64,000 bases of DNA from Ipomoea triloba (lineage: Eukaryota; Streptophyta; Magnoliopsida; Solanales; Convolvulaceae): positions 10,242,260 through 10,306,259 of the forward strand of contig NC_044920.1 of assembly GCF_003576645.1 (NCBI RefSeq). The letters run 5' to 3'. The position numbers and the translations under genes are program-made. The notes beneath the pieces were generated by a model, which was not told the DNA's origin, made no database searches, and worked only from the letters and a program-made list of their open reading frames with translations. Positions 1-10,489 of this stretch are shown piece by piece (position 1 is the first letter of the stretch; each line of letters begins with the position of its first letter).

Positions 1-1172
1 TGTAAAGAACATGCAAGAAGTTAACGACTGGAAATCAAAGGTTGGTAAAAAATCATTATGGCAAAGCTACACTCACACTCAACGGACCCAATATACTATA
101 GCAAAACAATATTAGAAAGCAAGAACATGACAAGATTAGCGGTGCACGGTGGTGACCGGTCGACTGGAAATTTTCCAAAAAAAAAAAAAAGTGAGCGGAG
201 CAGTCAAAATGGAGTAAGGGTCCAACAATAACAACAACGATAGCAAACAAAGAAGGTGATGTGTCCACATAAATAAACCAACCAGTTGGCCCGACCACTT
301 GATCGGTCGACCAGGCACATCAAATAGACAACTACAACATCAATTGGTCAACAGCGGATCAACAACAACAACAAACAATGTGAAGGTACCAATCGACCAA
401 AAAAAAAAGTATAGCAAAAAAAAAAGTAAATAAATAATTTTTGACTGACTGGCAGACTGGAAAGTCGACCAGTCGGCCAAAATCTATTTGAATTGTTTTT
501 GGCCGGTCGGCCAAAAACATGTAAATTGTTTTTGGTCGATCGGCCGTATATATTATATAAAAAAAAATGGTGAAGCAAGAGGCAGCGAAGCAGCAGCATA
601 TACTAAGTAAAATTGGTGGTAATAGTAACTATAAAGCACATATATATGTATGCATGTACTAAGTAGTAACGGCATGCTTGGTGGCATGAATTAGAACTAG
701 ACACATGTCCATACTATTACTTAAAGATTAGGCATGGTGGCAGTACACAACAAAACTTGTGAAGCATAAGTAGTAGAGACAAAAATATATATGCACATAT
801 TTTAATAAAGAAAGAACCATGGCATTAAATAGAAAGGAGGGGCAGAAGAGCTTACGTAGAAGATGGCCGAAAGAAATTATGTGTGTGGTAGCTGGACAGT
901 TTGAAGAATTTTTTTCTTGACTAAGGAGGTGGTCGGCCGGTACGGTGCAGCAAGAAAAAGGAGAAGCAAAAATTCTTTCTTGTCTTTTGAAGGCTAGGGT
1001 TCGGCGAAACAAAGAGGAAAAAGGGAAATAAAAATAAAACAAGGCAAATACAAGAATGCAAAAGGAAAGAAAAAGAAAGATGGAAAAAATTACCTTGCAA
1101 ATTGAAGAAAATCTCAGAAGGTGCAGGCTGATCAAAGGAAGACTGAAGTAAAAAGTGAAAAAATCCAAAGGA

Positions 1173-1249
1173 CTATTTATAGGAGGCTAATGGGCTCAGA
1201 AGTTAAAGGGTCGGCCCGGTTACGTGGAAGGCTCAGATCACGCCACGTG
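1173..1249 (-). promoter_or_regulatory. TATA box with upstream G-box, minus strand
   Basis: On the minus strand a consensus tataaatag lies at 1181-1173. A G-box/ABRE-like ccacgtgtc core (cacgtg at 1244-1249) sits about 63 bases upstream of it. Spacing and motifs fit a plant RNA polymerase II promoter reading toward position 1. The leader contains a possible splice donor after caag near 1095. No convincing protein follows, so an LTR promoter is more likely than a gene promoter. Confidence 0.4.
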
Positions 1250-1928
1250 TCACTCCAACAAATGTACACCGTCAGATCAGAACTTTTTAACATAAGTGAA
1301 GGCCGGAATTACCAGCTGTAGGGCGATCGACCGGGAAGAATACTGTAGACCGACCGAGAGGACTAATGGTAGACTGACCGAGTGGAATTTTGTTCGAGAC
1401 AAGCTGATTAGAACAAATTACAAGGAAATTATTCTCACTTCTCGAACCCAACGATTCTCGTGGATTCAAGAAGTGGGGGACTCGTGATGGGTAAATACGC
1501 ACAAAAGACTGATCCGTATAGCCGGTCCGTCAAGAAGTCACCCGACTGGTCAGTCATAGTCATCAACCCGACTGGAATAAATCACTTGTGATCAACCGGT
1601 CTGCTTGTACCGATAGGCCTCGTGAAAAAATGCTCTCGTATCACCCTTGGAGTCGCCCCGACAGAAACACACCCGACCGGTCTACCAAAGGATGACCGGT
1701 CGGTCAACAATATGACGCAACCTGCAAGCCAAAACCTTATCTTACACAACAAGTAAAGCAGTCCAACTTGCGCCTACAGGGCGGCGAGTGACAACTTGCG
1801 GCTCTACAACCTCAACCAGTCAACCTACACGTAGCCAGCAGAGTGACCGCCTCACCGAGCCAACAAGAAGACGTCACGTCAAGCCACTTGCAGCTAGTGC
1901 ATTAAATGCGTAGACCGACTTGATTTAG

Positions 1929-1937
1929 TATAAATAG
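1929..1937 (+). promoter_or_regulatory. TATA box of an LTR-like region
   Basis: The sequence tataaatag is followed by a pyrimidine-rich leader, the arrangement seen in plant LTR U3/R junctions. It reads toward the Copia remnant. The transcript would start near 1960. LTR ends are not visible. Confidence 0.4.
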
Positions 1938-2289
1938 GAGGGGTCTCCCCCTCACTTCTGATCTCCATCTGATTGTAACTACTACTACTCACTACTTGTA
2001 ATCTTCGCCCTGCAAACATCAATCTATATCATGGTCTACACCCCGTGTAACCGTTCACTTGTCATTCCCGCTCTGTAATCGCGACCTGATCACCTTAGAA
2101 TAGCAGCCCACGCTATTCGAAGCTACCCGCTCATAAACGCTTATGACTCAGGATACCACTCAGCCTCGGACCACCCGGTCGCCCTACGGTAGACCGACCA
2201 GCTGAATTATGAGCGCTCTCCCACTTATCAACATACGTATTCATAGTGTAATCATAACCCCCGGTTCCATTTACGCTATCACATCCCCT

Positions 2290-2459
2290 AAGAGAGTTCG
2301 TTGGAAAGGGTAATATAGCAATGCAGATAATAGCATTTACGGATAACATAGCAGATCCGTTTTCTATACTACTTAATCAGGAGCAGTTACATCGGCATCT
2401 TGAGAAGATGAGGGTTACCAATTTGCTCTAGTCGATTTGCTCTAGTGCAAGTGGGAGAC
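2290..2459 (+). mobile_element. 3' end of Ty1/Copia internal region with PPT
   Basis: The purine stretch agtgggaga directly before 2460 is the polypurine tract seen in front of plant Copia 3' LTRs (primer for plus-strand DNA synthesis). The preceding bases resemble a non-coding Copia tail. No integrase, RT or RNase H coding remains, so the element is cut off on its 5' side before about 2290. Confidence 0.55.
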
Positions 2460-3522
2460 TATTAGACATGTATGCCCTATGAACCAACATTTATTGTTTT
2501 GGGCATTAATTTCTTATTAAATAAATATAATAAATAATTGTTTTATTTATTTTTTTTGGCTTAGTTAATATTTGATATTATTATATACAATCTTCTTAAT
2601 TCTTCATTTTTAAAAGTTAAGACTATGAGTGACGAAAAATTAATAAATGAAGTATTGTAAAAATGTTCCTAGTCATAGGAATTCTAATTGGGCATTAGAA
2701 TTCCGATAAGACTAGCACATTGTATTTCTTATGGTGAGTCTCATGCCATTCTGTATGAGATACAGAGAGTGGACATGTAGATGATTGTTAGAGAACAAGT
2801 CATTGAACAACGACTGACTACAACGTACTGCATGGTGTTTACCTACATGTCATCGGTATGTTGTATGTTACAAATATGCAATAATACTTTGACTAGTTTT
2901 TGCAAGTATGCGTCTTTTGTTCCTTATGGGACTATAAGTGTACTTGGTGACCTAGTTTAGTGTTGTACAGAGACATGTGTGTGTTCAATAGAGGATCCAC
3001 CGCCTTGAGGTAACAAGGATGTTCTAGTCTATTCAATAATCATGCACGAGAATATCTGGCCAGAGTATAATGAAGTTGGACTTTAGGTTAAAAATTTTGA
3101 ATAGACATATTGACCGGTTTATGGGTTTGACCAAGTTTGCCCATGACCTTTACCTGGCTCGGAACAAGTGTTGTGTGGAAGGAATGTTGCATGATATTTG
3201 TAATGGAAAGGTTCATTATAATATATTAAAATATATTCATTGTCAACTAGGTAGTCATGACACACTGCTAGGTGTCACTCATGACTTACGAGTTATTTAA
3301 TAATGAGTTATTAAATATCACTCGTTCCTAGTTTGACTATGAACCTAGAAAGTCACACCTTAATGGTTCGTGGTAATGCTGAGAACTTTAAACAAAATCG
3401 ATAAAGAGTTATCAATATTGAATTAATACATTAATATTGATTAATGGATTAATTCAATATTGGGTAGTTTTGAGCTTTTAAAAGCTAGAACCTTTGGGCC
3501 CAAACCAGGGTATATATAGAGC

Positions 3523-4112
3523 AATCGTTATACCCTGCACCACGGTGTACATAGCAATGTGTACCACGAACGTAAAACGACGTCGTTTCGGTGTTAGTGG
3601 ACGCGGACGCGAATGACTCAAGGGAATTAATTATCTATAATACACATAATCATTATCTAGAATACACAAAACGTTTGCCTAGAATACACAGAATGTTTGC
3701 CCAGAATACACAGAATATTGACACAAAATAGTGAAATACACATAATTCATCCTCCTAACATTCGAATGCACAAACACATCACAACCTGTGTTAATAACAT
3801 GAATACACAGAATATTGACACAAAATACACAGAATTCATCCTACTAAACATTCGAATGCACAAACACATCACAACATGTGTTACTAACATGAATACACAT
3901 AACGGTTGCCTAGAATACACAGAACGATTGCCTAGAATACACAGAATGATTGCCTGGAATACACAGAATATTAACATAAATACAGACACCGGCCGAACCG
4001 GAAAACGTAATTTCCAAAAAAACGGACGGTTAGTTTACAATGCTCAAAACGACATCGTTTACGTACGTGGTGCACATTGCTATGTGCACCGTGGTGCACG
4101 GTATAATTTGCC
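3523..4112. mobile_element. MULE-like non-autonomous TIR element
   Basis: The ends are long imperfect inverted repeats of about 55 bp: ttataccctgcaccacgg near 3529 pairs with the complement of ccgtggtgcacggtataa near 4105, and the pairing continues through aaacgacgtcgttt. Both sides carry the same 11 bases atatatagagc (3512-3522 and 4113-4123), consistent with the 9-11 bp target duplication of Mutator-like elements. The interior is degenerate tandem repeats; there is no transposase. Confidence 0.65.
3656..3975. repeat. gaatacacagaa tandem repeat inside the TIR element
   Basis: Repeated words (gaatacacagaat, gtttgcctagaatacaca, and a ~100-bp block with cacaaacacatcacaac present twice, about 3769 and 3860) fill the interior. 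The repeats keep a 147-codon frame open by chance, which I do not regard as a gene. Confidence 0.6.
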
Positions 4113-4380
4113 ATATATAGAGCCTTGCCCTATTTCTTAAGTGAGATAGCAGTAATACAGAGATTAGTCAGGAAAATAGTTTTCACGTACAAATCTCTAG
4201 GAGTTCTCGCGTGCCCGACCGGTGGACGGACTAGAGGCCGGACAATTGGACAATTCAAGCTGTTAACTCTGCCAAAGCACGCTTTAAGGGTAAAATCCTT
4301 CTAACTCCCTCTTTTAAACATAGAATCGTGAAAAAACGAAAATGATGCTTCCGCTGCGCATGCATGATTTTTCTAACAAT

Positions 4381-4494
4381 AGGAACATTATTAGTTTAAG
4401 ACACTTTGATGCCATGTCTAACGAGCAGAAGATAGATGTAATTTTTAACTATGTCTATGATGACATTGGATGGTGGATGAGGTTATCTTCCTAA
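4381..4494 (+). other. Possible terminal-exon remnant
   Basis: A 37-codon open stretch follows the LTR end and stops with taa at 4492-4494. It contains MSNEQKIDVIFNYVYDDIGW, which looks more protein-like than the surrounding AT-rich DNA. I do not recognise the family. It may be the last exon of a gene broken by the Copia insertion, or chance. Confidence 0.2.
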
Positions 4495-4663
4495 GTTGCT
4501 ACAAGTTTTTTTTTTCCTTCTATTAGTAAAAGAAAGACAAAGAGCGAAGGAAAATATTATTGTTAGTTTTTTTTTATTGTTGGTTTGTCCTTGCTTCTTC
4601 AAAAATTGAGTATGTGTCTCATTTGTTCTTGTTTAGGTTACACTAACATGGAAACGACAAACA

Positions 4664-4796
4664 TTTTTTTTTTAGTACTATTGACTTTGTTACAATGTAT
4701 TATTTGTTCATAGCTACTTTTTCAACCAAATGAAGTATAAAGAGCCAATATTGCCTCCACTGTACTGCGACTTGAACCCACCCCTCCATATGTGGT
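4664..4796 (-). mobile_element. SINE family 1, copy A (5' truncated)
   Basis: On the minus strand this copy has a Pol III B box (ggttcaagtc, near 4770), the family body and a poly(A) tail, seen as the T-run at 4664-4673. It matches the copies at 5439-5580 and 28492-28682. The A-box head is missing. Confidence 0.6.
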
Positions 4797-4799
4797 AAA

Positions 4800-5438
4800 G
4801 GTACAATATAAAAAAAAAAGGTTAAGTTTGTGTATTTATAAATATTTTTCTCTAAATATGCATAAGTGTTAATTGTTACAAATTTCTTTTTAGAAAACTA
4901 TATTTTTATAATTTTTAAAATTAGGGCAACAACATTAAAATGTTTTGCAAAGTTTAAATTTGTATGAGAAAATGTTTTCCAAACATGAAAGCGCTAAACT
5001 TTGACAACATATTGAGTTCACAAAATAGATTCTAATTGAATAGGAATGTTATTCCATAGTGAATATAATAAATAGATAAAGAATATAATATAATATAAAT
5101 TCTATTCCATTGTTTTGTTAGTTGAAACTTTAAAGAATAGACTTCAAGAATTGTATTTCATTAGTTTTTCGACATGGCCTATTCAATGAACCAAACATGG
5201 TGTGAGAGTTTCCATGTAACATAACTATCAATAAATTTTTGTAATTAAAAAAAAATAGGATTAGAGATCCCAAATTTCATTTTCAACTAACTTCTTGACA
5301 GAAAGTAAATAAATCAATAATTTTTGTATTTTGTAAACATTTTTTCCCTTCGGTTTTATAAATATAAAACGTCAAAACTATTTTATTCATTTATTAAAAA
5401 AATAGCTAAACATATATGATGTTTATATACTCTGTTAC
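4800..5438. other. AT-rich intergenic DNA
   Basis: No coding potential, repeats with clear ends or RNA genes are seen here; only AT-rich sequence with short A and T runs between two SINE copies. Confidence 0.5.
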
Positions 5439-5580
5439 AATGTAATATCTGTTCATAGCTACTTTCTCAATGTACTAAAGCACGAGATCAACAGTTGCCT
5501 CCACTTAGACTCGAACCTACTCCCATCATCTATGCAGAAGTGTGAACCGGGACACCGAGTGCTATTAGACCACAAGGTCT
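5439..5580 (-). mobile_element. SINE family 1, copy B
   Basis: Read on the minus strand it begins agaccttgtggtctaatag, which carries an A box (tggtctaatag). The B box ggttcgagtct lies at 5519-5509. Spacing and order are those of a tRNA-derived Pol III SINE. The 3' side ends near 5439 without a long A tail. Its head abuts the LINE fragment exactly at 5580/5581. Confidence 0.65.
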
Positions 5581-5813
5581 TTGGCATCTTCTTTTCATTT
5601 GATCTTCAATGATATTAAAAAATTATTGAGTGAGTTCACTCATGTATTTTTATCTTTTTCAAAACGATCAGCGAACATGGCAGCCCATATTGTTGCAAGG
5701 CGGTCTGTTTTTAGGTCTGGTTGTTCGGAGTGGTTTTCTAATCCTCCTTCTTATCTTTGTAATGTTTTGTCTTCGGACATGATTTAATGAAATGTTTTCC
5801 TTCTCAAAAAAAA
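5581..5813 (+). pseudogene. LINE (L1-type) ORF2 3' end: RNase H fragment with poly(A)
   Basis: A 68-codon frame ends at 5787 and contains KRSANMAAHIVARRS and SGCSEWFSNPP. These fit the C-terminal part of the plant L1-type RNase H domain (the conserved R-N-AH-LA region followed by EW-PP). It is followed within ~30 bases by a run of A (from 5804), as expected of a LINE 3' end. Reverse transcriptase and endonuclease are absent, so this is a strongly 5'-truncated copy. A relict host RNase H-like gene is a less likely alternative. Confidence 0.7.
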
Positions 5814-6456
5814 TATATATATAATCATTTCAAATTTGCAACAGATGATAATTAATTCCGTTGTGATTATTGCAATGGATTAATTATGGTGAACTCATTG
5901 CAACGGAAACGAATTATGTTACAATTGTTACAATTCATTGTCATTATGGACATTATTATTGTAACGTATATAACAGTTATGTAATCATTATATCCATTTA
6001 ATACCTTTATATATGTGTGTGTGTGTCCTTGGATGTAAAAGTAATATGAAATTCTCCTAGCTTTTGTCTCTTAGTTTGCCTGTCTGTAAATCGCCTATGA
6101 ACTATCATATATGAGCTAACAAGCATTCCTATTGCAACGCGTTATCAACATGTTACATAGATTACCTTTTTAATTTGTCTATTACCTATTATTCCAGGAA
6201 AGATGGATAAATGATGTGCATCGTTTAAAGGCTTTTCTTCTTATGTGCACGGCTGGTACGATTTTTTTTTATATATACATATTTTGATTCTTAGCATTAT
6301 TTTATTGGTTTCATTAATAATGGTGTAAATTTTGACTGTAAATTTGATATTGATTGATATGATGAAATATGTATATGCCCTATGATATAGAAGTATAAAT
6401 GAAATGCATATATGTACATTGTTAATAACTGTGTATATACATATTTTTCAGCATGG
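5814..6456. other. AT-rich intergenic DNA
   Basis: Contains a short (TG)n tract near 6012-6026 and T-runs. No gene, terminal repeat or RNA signature is visible. Confidence 0.5.
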
Positions 6457-6535
6457 TTGAAAAAATCACTAGGCGCTCCTCGAACGTTCGGGGAGCGCTT
6501 AGGCGGGGATTAATCGGCGCCGAGGCAAAATAGTT
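6457..6535. repeat. MITE fragment with ggcgct palindrome
   Basis: The stretch atcactaggcgctcctcgaa and its near-complement gttcggggagcgcttagg form a hairpin. The wording (ctaggcgct, aggcgg) matches the ends of the hAT-like MITE at 11355-11902, so it is probably a fragment or relative of that family. Confidence 0.4.
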
Positions 6536-6910
6536 CTTTTCAACTTTCTTTTCTTCTTTTTAAATTTATATCTCACCCCTCCCTTTATGTTCGTATTAAC
6601 AAACTTGACATTAATGAAAATCAATAAAGTTGATGTTCACTACTTTTTTCAATTCCGGAATGGGAGTGTGCGTGGGGTGGGAGGTGAGAAAATTTCATTA
6701 TTTTAAAGTCAAAAAATAAAAATAAAATATTCATAAAATGCCAAAACTGTTTTTATTCATTTATTTTAAAAAATTAGGTACATATTCATAAAATGCCAAA
6801 ACTGTCCACCCCGCATTGCCTCCCCTTTCTTCGGTGTTAGTTTCGCATCCTTTCCCGATAAGCCCTTCCTCCTTTCTTGCTTTCTTTTTCACCCTTTTCT
6901 GTCTCCCTTC

Positions 6911-7084
6911 ATGTCTTCGTCCTCCTCTGCCTCGCAAATGAAGCCCTTGGAAGAACTTGCCGCCTCGGCTTCCCAACCGGTGGCCGCCAAAACCGCTCTG
7001 ATCAACCCCCGACCAATGTGCTGGAGGAAATTCCCTTTCACCCTGCCATGGCGGCGGGCGGTATTTCAACATGGGCCCGCCTAG
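6911..7084 (+). pseudogene. Possible first exon of the TE-borne plus-strand ORF
   Basis: An ATG at 6911 opens a 57-codon GC-rich frame beginning MSSSSSASQMKPLEELAAS and ending with tag at 7082-7084. Serine/alanine-rich composition and GC content match the plus-strand ORF pieces at 11175-13167, from which it is separated by the 7206-10905 element. I infer that it may be their displaced N-terminal exon; this is not shown. Confidence 0.25.
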
Positions 7085-8048
7085 AACGAGCTCCGGGCCG
7101 GAATGAGGCCCTTTAGTTGCCCCTCTAGTACACTTCCACTCTCTCTGCTGCCAAACTCGAGCACGCCCAAGCCTTGTTGGGCCCCAAGCCCACCGTTATG
7201 GCGCCGAGTTATAAGTGCCAAGAATAGTCGAATTTTGGGTCATTTATAGGATAAAATTGTGAAGTTTTGCCACCCATTTATAACAATTTCATGCATAAAG
7301 ACTCGGATGTGATCAAAAATCTCTAACTCAACTTTAGAGCATGTTTTGAAGTCAATTCCACAGATTGGAAAGGGATCCGAGGCCAAACAAAGCATCAAGC
7401 GAAGAAGCAATCGAGCAGGGTCCATTCACGCAGGCATCACGCGTGTAGGAGGCATGGACCGCTTCCAGTACACGTTCACGCCCCCTCCACGCGTGAAGGT
7501 GGCGTGACCAGGCCATCAGGGGCTATTTCGAGATTTTGACTTCATGATGGCTATTTAAACCCTTCTCCTAAAATTTTATGGGAACCCTAGTTTTTAGATC
7601 TGAAGTTCTCTTTGTTTTCTCCCCTCTTGGGGGAATACCCCATTTTCCTTTAGAATAGATTAAAGAAACCAAGGTAGAAAGCTAGAAGATTGAAGGTAAG
7701 AATGTAATAGGATCCATTAGCTATGGATGGTAACTCTTCTTTACATTATCTAGTTTGGTTTTGTTTTTATTGCTTCTAAATCTTCTATTGCTTTCTCTTG
7801 TTACTTTCTTGATGTTTGGTTAGAGTATATAGGGGATTGGCGGCCCCGAAACTAGTTATGTGGTTGATTTGTTGAATAAATTTTCTGAGATTTGTGAGCT
7901 TGATGTTTTTAGATTCAAATGCTTGTGTGGGTGATGTTTGATATGCTTTGTGCCTAAGTGTGGCCACATTAGGTAGCAAACCCTGTGAAAGTGAGTGTGT
8001 GCGCGATAGTGGCCTCTCACGAGTCCAACTCACCCACCTTTCCGCCAT

Positions 8049-8467
8049 CTATCCGAGAGGAAGAGGCCCGGGAGGAGTGGTAGACAAGGTGTTCGATGAA
8101 ATGCCCCAACCGACTGAGGATGTGGGAGTCTGAGTGTGACGTCACTTGGTGAAGTGCCGTGAACTCCCTAGTTGGATCCAAATCACGTGTTTGCAAAACC
8201 AATAGGAGAGTTGATCACATATGCTAGCCACGAGCCCCAATCTCCATTTCCCCTTTTTCTTAAGCCTACCTATTTAAGCCAAGAACTCTTGTGTGAATGT
8301 CCTTTGAGTCTTGGTCATTCACGTAACTGTTTCCTTCAGCCTCCTAAATGCCAACACGATACTCGAATCCAAACTGTCTTCCTTGAGCGACCGACACTTG
8401 TGGAGTCTTGACTCTTCGTTGTAACACATTCCATTCCACATTCACCTCACCACAAAATACACACCTT
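8049..8467 (+). repeat. ~420-bp direct repeat, upstream copy
   Basis: Starts at gagaggaagaggcccgggag and ends at caaaatacacaccttca; closely similar to 10490-10906. It contains ctatttaag (TATA-like). The two copies bracket the ORF pair. They could be LTRs, but lack clear TG...CA ends and an adjacent PBS/PPT, so a duplication inside the element is equally possible. Confidence 0.6.
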
Positions 8468-8615
8468 CAAATTGTACCCACCACCACCATACCCCTACTC
8501 ACCATACCCATATACTTCACCTTATCATGTCTATGAACCATACCCATATGCTACATCCTCTATGCCTAATCGTAAGAGAATTGAGAACCCAACATCCCAT
8601 GATGGAGAGGAATAA

Positions 8616-9005
8616 TTGAGCTTTATAGCGGAGAGTATTAACAACCGACTTGTTCAAGTGATGAAGGAGATTGATCCAAGTTGTGAATTGGCACCAAAGG
8701 CCACAACTACTACGAAAGTTAAACCTCCACCTTGTTATAACCTTCCATCAAGCTATAACCATAAGCAATATTTGTATTCCACCTCCCACCCAAATACCTA
8801 CTATCCACCCCCACCACAATTTTATGGAGAACATAATGCTAAATACTACTATGAAACACCACCTTCCATTCAAAATTTCACCCCTCGCATGCCTTATGGA
8901 AGACCACCTTGTGATTACCTCCCACTAGCCAATGATGAGATTAAGATCTTGAAGGAGAAAGTGGAAATGTTTATACAAATGGCCAAGGAGGATACGACTA
9001 ATTGA
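8616..9005 (+). CDS. Tyr/Pro-rich 129-aa ORF, gag-like position
   Basis: This small ORF has a PPPCYNLPSSYNHK and YYPPPPQFYG region and a charged C-terminus (EIKILKEKVEMFIQMAKE) that may be helical. The same frame is open upstream from about 8470 and encodes more PY-rich sequence up to a taa near 8610, so the true protein may have been longer. A frame change separates it from the next ORF. I recognise no domain. By place and composition it could be part of a degenerate gag-like protein of the Athila-like element. Confidence 0.4.
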   Translation: MSFIAESINNRLVQVMKEIDPSCELAPKATTTTKVKPPPCYNLPSSYNHKQYLYSTSHPNTYYPPPPQFYGEHNAKYYYETPPSIQNFTPRMPYGRPPCDYLPLANDEIKILKEKVEMFIQMAKEDTTN

Positions 9006-9039
9006 AGGGCCGAAATTAAGAGTTAAATGAAGGAATATC

Positions 9040-10155
9040 TTGTTGCTCTCCGCGAGGAAGGTCGTCCATGAAACCAAGATGCTATCCATGACGGAGGAGT
9101 TCATGAAGAGAATGTCACCACGGGTTAATTACCCACTTGTAGATGATCTCCCAATTTTGGAAGCCAATCCAAGGGTTATCGATGAGATTGAAAGAAGAAT
9201 TGATCGTGAAAAGGTGAGTGTTGAAGAGATAGTAGAGTGTGACACCCCGGTGCTTCAAGAAGTTTCAACTCTTGAGTTGGAAAAGCAAAAAGGGGAAGAG
9301 ATTGAGAGCGAGGATGATGACAACATTGAGATTGTGTGGGAAGATGAAAAGCCCACACAAGGTAACATTCTTGACTCTTCTTGCATTTCTATTCTTAAAA
9401 ATCCTTTTACTCTATCTCTTATTGAAAACACTTATGATATTTGTGAGGATGACTCCCTTGTGATTTGTAATGATAATCTTGATATGTGTGATAATGCTTC
9501 TTTTTGCTCTTGGGAGTGTGATTCCTTTGATTCGGACGATAATGATTCTATTGAGGATGATAGTAATTGTTCTTGTGTTGATTCTCTTAATGCTAATTGT
9601 GGTTCTTTTGATGAGGACTCCCTTACTTTTATCAATGAATATGCTTGTTTTGACCTTTGGGAGGATGATTCCCTTGATTTTTGTGATAATGATTTGATGA
9701 ATGAGGATGATAGCATGCCTTTTTATTCTTGTGAAAGTAGGTTTTATGAATGTGACAATTTTACTTGGGAGGATGAGGAGTTGTTAAAGATTGAAAAAGA
9801 AAGGATTGAGCAAAGTAGGAAAATTGTCACTTTTGGCAACTCCATGGAGGGTGAGTTGAACGTAAATACTTTAAGAGAGGTGCGAAAGGGATATGAAGAA
9901 GTGCTTTTCCATTGGGATGCTTTTAATGACAAATTTCTTGGGGATGGAATAGATAAAGAGGAGAGGGATGAAAGGCAAGCTATCCTTGAGGAATTGGGGG
10001 TAGTATGCCATGCTTACTTGGGATTGGCAATAGGATTTGTTCTTCCCTTCCTTGTCTGTGAGTTCAAGGATGTCCCCCATCTTCGGGCATACCTTCAAAC
10101 CAAAGTGCATGGGATGCTTGGTAAGGTCCCAAAATCGGTGTGCTTCGAAGGATAG
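9040..10155 (+). CDS. 371-aa acidic Asp/Glu/Cys-rich ORF, unknown function
   Basis: This is one of the few undamaged long ORFs in the window. Residues 1-90 are mixed and charged (TEEFMKRMSPRVNYPLVDDL). Residues about 95-245 are extremely acidic and Cys/Phe/Ser-rich with irregular repeats such as DDSLVICNDN and DDSLDFCDND. Residues about 250-300 are Lys/Glu-rich and probably helical. The C-terminus contains a hydrophobic stretch (AYLGLAIGFVLPFLVCEF) that could be a membrane segment. It occupies the place of gag-pol before the gggaggcaatccc motif. I recognise no catalytic motif and assign no function; origin as a TE-borne accessory protein is inferred. Confidence 0.5.
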   Translation: MLLSARKVVHETKMLSMTEEFMKRMSPRVNYPLVDDLPILEANPRVIDEIERRIDREKVSVEEIVECDTPVLQEVSTLELEKQKGEEIESEDDDNIEIVWEDEKPTQGNILDSSCISILKNPFTLSLIENTYDICEDDSLVICNDNLDMCDNASFCSWECDSFDSDDNDSIEDDSNCSCVDSLNANCGSFDEDSLTFINEYACFDLWEDDSLDFCDNDLMNEDDSMPFYSCESRFYECDNFTWEDEELLKIEKERIEQSRKIVTFGNSMEGELNVNTLREVRKGYEEVLFHWDAFNDKFLGDGIDKEERDERQAILEELGVVCHAYLGLAIGFVLPFLVCEFKDVPHLRAYLQTKVHGMLGKVPKSVCFEG

Positions 10156-10489
10156 GGCACACCACGTCTAGCCAGAGATGTTAAACGTTGCGCACTTGGG
10201 AGGCAATCCCAACGTTATCTTTCATTTTATAGAATCTTCATTTATGTTATTAATTTGTTTTCTTTTTGATTGCTTTAATCTTATTTTTATATATCCCCAT
10301 TTAAGGTAACAACCGTAGATTATGCATTTGGAAGGCGTAACTTGACCACAATTCATCAACACAACATCACCACTAGCAAAAGAGGCGAAAATAACCAAGG
10401 TAAAATTCATATAACGCAACCACACCCCATACACGTGTGAAGGAGGCGTGAGGACAAACCAGCAGCCATCCATGCCACCCTTCATTAAG

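Larger units (their letters stand above)
1..2289. other. LTR-like non-coding region
   Basis: No ORF here looks like a real protein. The stretch is rich in words such as accggtcggtc and cgaccggtcgg on both strands and holds two TATA boxes pointing away from each other (about 1181 minus, 1929 plus), as LTR or LTR-derived promoters would. I see no complete TG...CA termini, PBS or PPT, so element borders cannot be set. The right side runs into the 3' end of a Copia element. Retrotransposon origin is inferred from composition and promoters. Confidence 0.45.
2460..4378 (+). mobile_element. Ty1/Copia 3' LTR, interrupted
   Basis: The LTR starts right after the PPT with tattagacatg (a TG-to-TA change is likely) and ends in ttctaaca, with the cttccgctgcgc tail common in Copia LTRs. 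A MULE-like element (3523-4112) sits inside, at the tatatatagagc box that probably acts as TATA. Without it the LTR is about 1.3 kb. The matching 5' LTR lies outside the window or is lost. Short ORFs here are not coding. Confidence 0.65.

Noticed and set aside
728..1168. 146-codon minus-strand ORF
   Set aside because: Low-complexity Phe/Leu/Ser product downstream of an LTR-like TATA; no domain, AT-rich, not protein-like.
3697..4140. 147-codon plus-strand ORF
   Set aside because: Frame held open by the gaatacacagaa repeats inside a TIR element.
8050..8133. VVDKVFDEMPQP, resembling a PPR motif
   Set aside because: Only ~10 residues match, it lies in a direct repeat with stops, and no tandem PPR units follow.
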